The translations under genes and the position numbers were made by a program. From NCBI GenBank assembly GCA_016522385.1, contig JAEKFU010000568.1:1-13051 (forward strand): a stretch of 13,051 bases of DNA, in the 5' to 3' direction. The DNA comes from Pseudomonadota bacterium (GTDB lineage Bacteria > Pseudomonadota > Alphaproteobacteria > Rhizobiales > Aestuariivirgaceae). Position 1 is the stretch's first letter; the number at the start of each line of letters is the position of its first letter. The notes beneath the pieces are model-generated. The model was not told the DNA's origin. It searched no databases and was given only the letters and a program-made list of their open reading frames with translations. This document shows, one piece after another, positions 1-5,998 of the stretch.

Positions 1-1016
1 ACATCAAGGATGCTGCACGTCAACTGGGCGTGCAATATGTCGTCGAAGGCTCCGTCCGCAAAGCCGGCAGCCGAATCCGCGTCACTGCCCAATTGATCGA
101 TGCAATCGGGGGCGCCCACATCTGGGCCGATCGTTACGATCGTCAACTGGAAGACATCTTCGACGTGCAGGATGACGTTGTTAGGGCAATCGTCGCCGTG
201 TTGCCCGGCCGCATTGCCGAGGCCGGCGCTGAATACGTGCGTCGCAAGCCCACCAGCAATTTGTCGGCTTTCGATTACTTGCTGCGCGGTAACCATGCGC
301 TGGCAAGACGCGGCGACAGCATCAAACACGCGATCGAGTTCTACAACAAGTCGATCGAACTCGACCCGGAATGCGCACCTGCCTATGCCGGTATTGCGAT
401 AGCTGAAGGCATGTCGGTTTGGGATCTATCAACCTATGATGACAACCCACTCGAACGTGCATACGCGTTCGGCAACAAGGCCATCGAGCTGGACCCCAGC
501 GACTATCGCTCTCAAGGCGCCTTCGGTGAAGCATTGCGCCAGCTCGGTCAGCATGCACTCGCTCGCGAGCACCTAGAGCGGGCAATGGCGCTCAATCCCA
601 ACAGCGCCCAAGTGCTCGGCTATTGGGCAATGCTGCTGGCTTACACCGGTGATCCGCAAGGTGCCATTGACACTTACTTCCGTGCCATCAAGCTCGATCC
701 GTTCAGCCAGGACTACGTTCGCAAAGAAATTCTGGCTGAGGCCTACTACATGCTGCACCGCTATGAGGACTCAAACGCAGTCCTCGAATCAATGCTCAAG
801 CTGCCGATCTTCTACGTGCACCAGCAGATTGCCATCAACTATGCCCAGCTCGGCGACATGGCGGCCTGTGAACGTCACATGAAGCTTTACCGCGCAGAGC
901 TGCCGGACACCTATGACGAAAAGCTGCTGTTCGAGAGCCACCTGAGGCTTTGCCGGCGTAACGAAGACCGTGAACACTGGCGCGCAGGCTACCGCCTGAC
1001 CGGCATGGACGTGTGA
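1..1016 (+). CDS. TolB/FlgO-like and TPR protein, C-terminal part (5' end outside window)
   Basis: The reading frame is open from the left edge (first full codon at 3) and gives 337 residues to the TGA at 1014-1016. An internal GTG could be mistaken for a start, but the preceding residues IKDAARQLG continue the domain, so the gene is truncated by the window. The first ~60 residues (GVQYVVEGSVRKAGSRIRV, then a HIWADRYDR motif and an IFDVQDDV motif) match the TolB/FlgO-like segment found after the cyclase or winged-helix domain in proteobacterial adenylate-cyclase/TPR proteins. The remainder is helical TPR sequence with repeated SIELDPECAPAYAG, AIELDPSDY and AIKLDPFSQDY units. The family is thought to act in signalling through protein-protein contacts; the effector domain is not visible, so the output (cAMP, transcription or neither) cannot be stated. 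It ends only 4 bp from the convergent regulator gene and is probably unrelated to the carnitine locus. Confidence 0.85.
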   Translation, partial: IKDAARQLGVQYVVEGSVRKAGSRIRVTAQLIDAIGGAHIWADRYDRQLEDIFDVQDDVVRAIVAVLPGRIAEAGAEYVRRKPTSNLSAFDYLLRGNHALARRGDSIKHAIEFYNKSIELDPECAPAYAGIAIAEGMSVWDLSTYDDNPLERAYAFGNKAIELDPSDYRSQGAFGEALRQLGQHALAREHLERAMALNPNSAQVLGYWAMLLAYTGDPQGAIDTYFRAIKLDPFSQDYVRKEILAEAYYMLHRYEDSNAVLESMLKLPIFYVHQQIAINYAQLGDMAACERHMKLYRAELPDTYDEKLLFESHLRLCRRNEDREHWRAGYRLTGMDV

Positions 1017-1020
1017 CGGC

Positions 1021-1962
1021 TCAAGTCGCCTTGCGTGTCCGGCTTGGCGGAATGCCGAAATGTGCCTTGTATTGACGGGAAAACTGGGCAAGAGAGGAAA
1101 AACCGCAGGCTAAGCCGACATTACGCACGCTCATGCGGGTATAGGCCAAAAGTTGCTCGGCCCGCTCCAGCCGCAATCGCAAATAGAACCGGATCGGCGA
1201 ACACCCCTGCTCCGTACGGAACAACCGTTCCAGTTGGCGTTGCGACAAGCCCGCGATCTGCGCCAGCTGATCGATTTGCAGCAGGTCCTCAAAATGCGTC
1301 TCCATTGCCTGCACCACCCGCTTCAGGCGCGGGTCGCTGATGCCATAGCGTGCATCTGCTGCGATCCGCGCCTCACCCGATTGATTGCGATGCCGGCTAT
1401 GGACCAGCGTATCGGCTACCTTGCGCGCAATTTCCACGTCCTCCAATGAACCTACCCAGTCCAGCATCATGTCCAGCGCAGTTGCACCGCCCGAGGCTGT
1501 AAACCGGCCCCGGTCAATGACATAAGGCGTATCGCGCACATCGATCCGGGAATAGTTTTCCTTAAACGCCGGCAACGTTTCCCAATGGCACGTAGCCGAA
1601 TGGCTTTCCAACACACCGGCTTCGGCCAGGAAGAATGCCCCGGTGTCGAGCCCAGCCATCAGGGCACCCCCACGCGCCAGCTTGCGGATCTCATTGATGA
1701 CCGGCCGCTTTAACTGCTCGCCATAGTCATAGCTGGAACAGAACACGGCCATATCCGGCCGACCGATGTCATTCAGTCGACCCGATACAGTGAGCGCAAT
1801 GCCGTTGGATGCGGTTACGGCTTTGCCGTCAATCGACACGAACCGCCAGGAAAACCGCTCCGGCCGGAAGCGGTTGACCACCCTCAGCGGCTCGAGCGCG
1901 CTGTAGAGCGCGATCATCGAAAACTTTGGGACCAGATGGAACGCTATGTCACGGGGTTGCAT
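1021..1962 (-). CDS. cdhR: GlxA/CdhR-family AraC-type transcriptional regulator of carnitine catabolism
   Basis: The 313-residue protein has the GATase1-like (DJ-1/PfpI) plus AraC layout. Residues ~5-185 form the DJ-1-like domain, with GLDTGAFFLAEAGVL at 104-118 where amidotransferases carry a catalytic Cys; here it is D/T, as in the regulator branch, so enzymatic activity is not expected. Residues ~212-310 hold two helix-turn-helix units (IDQLAQIAGLSQRQLERLFR at 230-249; MSVRNVGLACGFSS followed by QFSRQYKAHFG at 277-303). Regulators of this type (CdhR, GbdR) activate carnitine and glycine betaine catabolism, sensing the quaternary amine with the DJ-1-like domain. The gene is divergent from the BKACE gene across a 102-bp gap containing an AraC-style direct repeat, which supports local control. 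The ATG at 1962 has no strong Shine-Dalgarno, so the start is less certain than the identity. The assignment to carnitine rather than another betaine comes from context. Confidence 0.85.
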   Translation of the reverse strand: MQPRDIAFHLVPKFSMIALYSALEPLRVVNRFRPERFSWRFVSIDGKAVTASNGIALTVSGRLNDIGRPDMAVFCSSYDYGEQLKRPVINEIRKLARGGALMAGLDTGAFFLAEAGVLESHSATCHWETLPAFKENYSRIDVRDTPYVIDRGRFTASGGATALDMMLDWVGSLEDVEIARKVADTLVHSRHRNQSGEARIAADARYGISDPRLKRVVQAMETHFEDLLQIDQLAQIAGLSQRQLERLFRTEQGCSPIRFYLRLRLERAEQLLAYTRMSVRNVGLACGFSSLAQFSRQYKAHFGIPPSRTRKAT

Positions 1963-2064
1963 GATGTGACGATAAACGACAAATCAATGACGAAAAAGAT
2001 CAAATAATTCGAACAGATTAGGATCATCTTAGCGTCAACCACTGTGGTCGCGGAGGAAACCATC
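1963..2064. promoter_or_regulatory. Divergent cdhR / cdhC promoter region with 21-bp-spaced direct repeat
   Basis: This 102-bp AT-rich gap separates the regulator from the catabolic genes. It contains two direct repeats, TGACGATAAA at 1967-1976 and TGACGAAAAA at 1988-1997 (9 of 10 identical), spaced 21 bp start to start. Two helical turns is the classic arrangement of half-sites for AraC-family dimers. A poor -10-like TAGGAT lies at 2019-2024 with no recognisable -35, as expected of an activator-dependent promoter, and the second repeat would abut the -35 zone. Repeat and spacing are read directly; operator function is inferred. Confidence 0.55.
2052..2057 (+). promoter_or_regulatory. Ribosome binding site deciding the cdhC start
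   Basis: GGAGGA lies 7 bases before the ATG at 2065. It selects that codon over the in-frame GTG at 2044, which has no such site and would add seven residues not expected in the family. Confidence 0.8.
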
Positions 2065-2958
2065 ATGAACCCGAGAGTCATTGTCACATGTGCCATCACT
2101 GGGGCCGGCGACACCGTCGGCAAGCACCCGGCGATCCCGGTCACCCCAGAACAGATCTCAACCTCGGCGCTTGAGGCGGCATCGGCGGGCGCCGCCATTG
2201 TCCACTGCCATGTGCGCGACCCGGAAACCGGCAAGGGCTGCCGCGATGTCTCACTGTACCGGCAGGTCATGGAAATGATCCGCGCCAAGAACTCCGAGGT
2301 CATCATCAACTTCACCGCCGGCATGGGAGGTGATCTGATGATCGGCGACGGCGAGGCACCGCGCGATTTTGACGAAGACAACACCGATCTTGTAGGCCCG
2401 GTCGAGCGCCTGCTCCATGTCGCCGAACTGCGCCCGGAAATCTGCACGCTCGACTGTGGCTCACTTAATTTCGGCGATAGCCATTCCGTCGTCATCCAGA
2501 CGCCGATCCAGCTCCGAGAGCAAGCAAAGTTGATCCGCTCCTACGACGTCAAGCCGGAAATGGAGATCTTTGATTCAGGCAATCTGTGGTTTGCAAAGCA
2601 GATGTGCACTGAGGGCCTCGTCGATGAACCACCGATGTTCCAGCTCTGCCTCGGCATCCCTTGGGGCGCGCCGGTCAACACCCAGACCATGGCCTACATG
2701 GCCGGAGAATTGCCTGACGGTGCCGTGTGGGCGGGCTTCGGCATCGGTCGTTGGCAAATGCCGATGGTCGCCCAGGCAATCCTACTCGGCGGCCATGTTC
2801 GTGTCGGCCTGGAAGATAATCTCTATCTGGAAAAGGGCGTATACGGTACCAATGCTTCTCTTACCGAGCGCGCCGTAGCGATCATCCGCTTGATGGGCGC
2901 CCAAACCGCCAGCCCAGACGAAGCGCGCGAAATTCTCGGCCTCAGACCTCGGGGCTGA
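2065..2958 (+). CDS. cdhC: BKACE family 3-dehydrocarnitine cleavage enzyme (3-dehydrocarnitine:acetyl-CoA trimethylamine transferase)
   Basis: The 297-residue protein is a full-length beta-keto acid cleavage enzyme (former DUF849; TIM barrel, zinc dependent). It condenses a beta-keto acid with acetyl-CoA and cleaves it to acetoacetate plus a new CoA ester. With 3-dehydrocarnitine the products are betainyl-CoA and acetoacetate. Visible signatures are the N-terminal ITGAGDTVGKHPAIPVTP, the zinc-ligand pair H47 and H49 in IVHCHVRDP, INFTAGMGGDL, the LDCGSLNFGD segment, QLCLGIPWGAP, and the late R246/E250/D251 in VRVGLEDNLYLEKGVY, where the family has its third zinc ligand and catalytic Arg/Asp. 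The whole pattern resembles the carnitine-specific BKACE branch, and lcdH follows 4 bp after its stop. Start ATG 2065 is chosen from the GGAGGA site. Substrate is inferred from resemblance and neighbours; the fold and chemistry are near certain. Confidence 0.92.
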   Translation: MNPRVIVTCAITGAGDTVGKHPAIPVTPEQISTSALEAASAGAAIVHCHVRDPETGKGCRDVSLYRQVMEMIRAKNSEVIINFTAGMGGDLMIGDGEAPRDFDEDNTDLVGPVERLLHVAELRPEICTLDCGSLNFGDSHSVVIQTPIQLREQAKLIRSYDVKPEMEIFDSGNLWFAKQMCTEGLVDEPPMFQLCLGIPWGAPVNTQTMAYMAGELPDGAVWAGFGIGRWQMPMVAQAILLGGHVRVGLEDNLYLEKGVYGTNASLTERAVAIIRLMGAQTASPDEAREILGLRPRG

Positions 2959-2962
2959 GAGC

Positions 2963-3925
2963 ATGGACACCGTCAAAACCGTTGGCATCGCGGGCACTGG
3001 CGTCATCGGCGCCGGTTGGGCCACCCGCATGCTTGGTCACGGCCTCAACGTTATCGCCTATGACCCGGCTGATGGCGCCGAAGCGGTGATGCGCGAGCGT
3101 ATCGAGCGCGGCTGGCCACACATGCTGCGGCTGATGGAAACCGAAGAATCCGAGACAGGCACCGTGACTTTCACAAAAGATGTGAAAGAAATGGCTGAAC
3201 GTGTTGATTGGATTCAGGAAGCAGCGCCAGAACGCGAAGATCTGAAGATCCGTCTGTTCAGCCAAATTGATGCCGCAGCCGGGTCCGAGGTGATTATCGC
3301 CTCGTCCTCATCAGGATTCCTTCCCAGCCGGCTGCAATCGGAGTGTCAATATCCCGAGCGTGTCATCGTCGGTCACCCGTTCTACCCGGTCTATCTGCTG
3401 CCATTAGTCGAAACCGTTGCCGGAGACAAGACCGCAGCCGAGGTTATGGACCGTGCCGATGTGTTCTACCGCCGCATCGGCATGTTCCCGTTGCGCCTCA
3501 AAAAGGAAATCGACGGCTATATCTGCGACCGCCTGCAAGAGGCACTTTGGCGCGAGGCCCTCAATGTCCTCAGCAAGGGCATCGGCACGACCGAGGACAT
3601 CGACCGCGCCATCATCTATTCTGCTGGGCTCAGATGGTCGATCATGGGATCTTTCCTGCATTATCACCTGGCCGGCGGCGCCGGCGGAATACGCCATTTC
3701 ATCTCCCAGTTCGACCCCAACCTAGCGCTTCCCTGGACCGACTTGGCGTTTCCCGAATGGTCCGATGAACTGGCAGGCAGATTGATCGAAGGCTGCGAAA
3801 CCCAACAGGGCGACGAACCGGTGGCGTCTTGGGAGGATCGTCGCAATGCCTGCCTCATCGACATCATGCACGTCCTCAAAAAACACAAAATGGGCGTCGG
3901 CCAAGTGCTGAACGGTGATGTGTGA
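2963..3925 (+). CDS. lcdH: L-carnitine 3-dehydrogenase (NAD-dependent)
   Basis: The 320-residue protein belongs to the 3-hydroxyacyl-CoA dehydrogenase-like family and should oxidise L-carnitine to 3-dehydrocarnitine with NAD+ (EC 1.1.1.108), supplying the BKACE encoded just upstream. The Rossmann motif GIAGTGVIGAGW (8-19) is followed by D34 at the end of the second strand, consistent with NAD over NADP. SSSSGF (114-119), H138 in VGHPFYPVYLLPLVE and E150 correspond to the catalytic Ser/His/Glu positions. The C-terminal half carries the family's DGYICDRLQEALWREAL and GLRWSIMGSF segments. The start at 2963 lies 4 bp after the cdhC stop, with only a weak purine stretch, suggesting translational coupling. 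Some rhizobial homologues carry a fused C-terminal hotdog thioesterase; this one ends at the plain ~320-residue length. A different 3-hydroxy acid substrate is possible but unlikely beside BKACE. Confidence 0.92.
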   Translation: MDTVKTVGIAGTGVIGAGWATRMLGHGLNVIAYDPADGAEAVMRERIERGWPHMLRLMETEESETGTVTFTKDVKEMAERVDWIQEAAPEREDLKIRLFSQIDAAAGSEVIIASSSSGFLPSRLQSECQYPERVIVGHPFYPVYLLPLVETVAGDKTAAEVMDRADVFYRRIGMFPLRLKKEIDGYICDRLQEALWREALNVLSKGIGTTEDIDRAIIYSAGLRWSIMGSFLHYHLAGGAGGIRHFISQFDPNLALPWTDLAFPEWSDELAGRLIEGCETQQGDEPVASWEDRRNACLIDIMHVLKKHKMGVGQVLNGDV

Positions 3926-4001
3926 TGTTGGCGTGTTATAGCACTGCTCCATGGACCCTCGGGTGTAGTTCGAGGCAGTCAGAATATCTGGATCCGAACC
4001 C

Positions 4002-4023
4002 CAAGCCGACGTCCTCCGGCTTG
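4002..4023 (+). repeat. Hairpin in the gap between lcdH and the SDR gene
   Basis: CAAGCCG (4002-4008) and CGGCTTG (4017-4023) form a perfect 7-bp stem with an 8-nt loop in the 136-bp gap 3926-4061. No T-run follows, so it is not a standard intrinsic terminator; it could be an RNA processing or attenuation hairpin that sets the ratio between the two halves of the locus. A weak extended -10-like TGTTATAGC at 3934-3942, without a clear -35, is the only promoter candidate I see in the gap. Confidence 0.4.
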
Positions 4024-4061
4024 AGCCGAGCACCCATCTCTCCACGCGGGAGGCTTCAATC

Positions 4062-4829
4062 ATGACCAACCCACAACGCGTTATGATCACCGCAGGAGCA
4101 TCGGGCATTGGCTGGGCAATTGCCAAGGCATTTGTCGGTCAGAACGCCAACGTGCACGTTTGCGACATTGACCAAGATGCTCTGGAAAAGATCAACACAA
4201 CTAACATCTCAACCACTTGCCTAGATGTCGGCGACCCCGATGGCGTCGACGACTGGTTCATCCATTCCCTAAATCAGCTCGGCGGCCTCGACGTCCTCGT
4301 CAACAACGCCGGCATCGCAGGTCCGACGGCGCCCGTCGAAGACATGGACTACGACGGCTGGCGGCAATGCGTCACCGTTTGCCTGGATTCCCAGTTCCTC
4401 ACCGCCCGCCGCGCCGTGCCGACCATGAAGGCGCAGCGTTCCGGCGCCATCATCAACATATCATCCGGTGCTGGTCTTGCCGGCTATCCCTTTCGCACAC
4501 CTTATGCTTCGGCCAAATGGGCGGTCATCGGCTTCACCAAATCACTTGCCGCCGAAGTTGGCCCGTGGAACATTCGCGTCAACGCCATCTGTCCGGGTTC
4601 CGTCGCTGGCGAGCGCATGGACTGCGTCATCGCCGAAGAGGCCAGAACCTCGGGCCGCAGTGTTGATGCAGTGCGCGACGACTACGTCAAAATGGTCTCC
4701 ATGCGCCGTTTCGTCGAACCGCAAGAAATCGCCGACGCCGCCTTGTTCCTCGCCTCCCCTGCCGCCAAAATGATCTCCGGCGAAGCCCTCTCTGTCGATG
4801 GCCACGCTGAAATCTACCACTCGGAGTAA
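4062..4829 (+). CDS. SDR family NAD-dependent oxidoreductase
   Basis: The 255-residue protein is a classical short-chain dehydrogenase. The nucleotide motif TAGASGIG is at 10-17, D35 at the end of strand two favours NAD+, NNAG is at 81-84, and the active-site S135, Y148 and K152 are present (INISSGAGLAGY, then PYASAK). The fourth catalytic-tetrad residue, normally Asn in a VNL motif, is Cys107 (TVCLDSQF), an unusual change. The C-terminus has the usual SGEALSVDGH. GGGAGG at 4048-4053 precedes the ATG by 8 bases. It heads the second block of the locus, 5 bp before the acyl-CoA dehydrogenase. The substrate cannot be read from the sequence. Context suggests a 3-hydroxy betaine such as D-carnitine or a related hydroxyacyl-CoA; similar SDRs accompany various betaine and amino acid pathways. 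Family assignment is secure, function is not. Confidence 0.88.
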   Translation: MTNPQRVMITAGASGIGWAIAKAFVGQNANVHVCDIDQDALEKINTTNISTTCLDVGDPDGVDDWFIHSLNQLGGLDVLVNNAGIAGPTAPVEDMDYDGWRQCVTVCLDSQFLTARRAVPTMKAQRSGAIINISSGAGLAGYPFRTPYASAKWAVIGFTKSLAAEVGPWNIRVNAICPGSVAGERMDCVIAEEARTSGRSVDAVRDDYVKMVSMRRFVEPQEIADAALFLASPAAKMISGEALSVDGHAEIYHSE

Positions 4830-4834
4830 GTCTG

Positions 4835-5998
4835 ATGGATTTCGCGCTCACCGATGAACACCGCATGATTATGGAAACCACCAAGGCTTTCGTCGACAGG
4901 GAGATGAAGCCGCATGAAGATGAGATCGAGCGCACCGGCGTCATTCCGCCCGAACTCGTCCCGGAACTTCGCACCAAGGCGATAGCAGCTGGCCTCTATG
5001 CCGCCAATCTGCCCGAGGAGGTCGGCGGTGTCGGCCTCGACACCGTTTCCTGGGTGTGCTTCGAGAAAGAACTGTCAAAGACCAACTACGGCCTGCACTG
5101 GACCACGGTCTGCCGCCCCTCCAATGCCCTTCTCGCCTGTATTGGCGAGCAGCGGGAGAAATACCTTTTCCCCTGCGTGCGCGGCGAAAAGGCCGATTGC
5201 CTGGCGATGACGGAACCCGGCGCCGGCTCCGATCTGCGCGGCATGAAGGCCTCCGCCAAACAAGATGGTGACGACTGGATCCTCAGCGGGACCAAGCATT
5301 TCATCTCCTATGCCGACTGGGCCGATTTCGCCATCTGCTTCATGGCCTCGGGAGAGGAAGACACCCCGCGCGGCAAAAAGAAACTCATCACAGCCTTTTT
5401 CGTCGACAAGGGTCATCCAGGCTTCACCATCCGCGATGGTTACAGGAACGTCGCCCACCGCGGCTTCAACAACTGTATTCTGGAGTTCGACAACTGCCGC
5501 GTACCCAAGGAGGCCGTCCTCGGCGAAGTTCACAAAGGATTCGATGTCGCGAATGACTGGCTCGGCGCCACCCGCCTGCAGATTGCCGCTGGTTGCGTTG
5601 GCCGGGCAGAGGTCGCCATGGACCATTCACTGAACTGGGCGGTAGAGCGAAAACAGTTCGGTCAGCAGATTGGCAAGTTTCAAGGCGTCTCGTTCAAGCT
5701 TGCCGACATGGCAACGCAAATGCGTGCTTCCTGGCTGTTGACGTTGGAAACTGCCTGGAAATATGACGCGGGCACGGTTACCGACATGGACATGGCAATG
5801 GCCAAACTACATGCCACGGAAATGCTGCAAATGGTCTCAGATGAAGCCATCCAGATCCACGGTGGCATGGGATTGATGGACGAATTGCCACTCGAACGCA
5901 TCTGGCGGGATGCACGTCTTGAACGCATCTGGGAAGGCACCAGCGAAATCCAGCGCCATATCATTTCACGCTCTCTCCTGCGTCCGATGGGCGGCTGA
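4835..5998 (+). CDS. Acyl-CoA dehydrogenase, probable gamma-butyrobetainyl-CoA dehydrogenase
   Basis: The 387-residue FAD enzyme has normal medium-chain family length and domain order: N-terminal helical domain (~1-120), beta domain with the AMTEPGAGSDLRGMKA signature (~124-139), and C-terminal helical domain with VERKQFGQQIGKFQGVSFKL and IQIHGGMGLM. The expected catalytic base is E367 in IWEGTSEIQ. The enzyme should introduce a 2,3-double bond into an acyl-CoA, passing electrons to ETF. Between a CoA synthetase and caiD, the likely reaction is gamma-butyrobetainyl-CoA to crotonobetainyl-CoA, although CaiA-type enzymes catalyse the reverse reduction. It starts 5 bp after the SDR stop with GGAG at 4823-4826, and its TGA shares one base with the next ATG (TGATG at 5996-6000), indicating strong coupling. 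No ETF genes are nearby. Family certain; substrate inferred. Confidence 0.85.
   Translation: MDFALTDEHRMIMETTKAFVDREMKPHEDEIERTGVIPPELVPELRTKAIAAGLYAANLPEEVGGVGLDTVSWVCFEKELSKTNYGLHWTTVCRPSNALLACIGEQREKYLFPCVRGEKADCLAMTEPGAGSDLRGMKASAKQDGDDWILSGTKHFISYADWADFAICFMASGEEDTPRGKKKLITAFFVDKGHPGFTIRDGYRNVAHRGFNNCILEFDNCRVPKEAVLGEVHKGFDVANDWLGATRLQIAAGCVGRAEVAMDHSLNWAVERKQFGQQIGKFQGVSFKLADMATQMRASWLLTLETAWKYDAGTVTDMDMAMAKLHATEMLQMVSDEAIQIHGGMGLMDELPLERIWRDARLERIWEGTSEIQRHIISRSLLRPMGG

Noticed and set aside
1944..2495. Minus-strand open frame of 183 residues crossing the cdhR/cdhC gap
   Set aside because: It is antisense to the BKACE gene, overlaps the regulator start and promoter region, and is low-complexity Ser/Thr/Pro-rich without motifs.
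3957..3975. Possible terminator hairpin after lcdH
   Set aside because: Only a 5-bp stem (CCTCG/CGAGG) with a 9-nt loop and no T-run, well within chance.
5075..5626. Minus-strand open frame of 183 residues
   Set aside because: It is wholly antisense to the acyl-CoA dehydrogenase and its sequence shows no family pattern; GC-rich third positions commonly open such frames.
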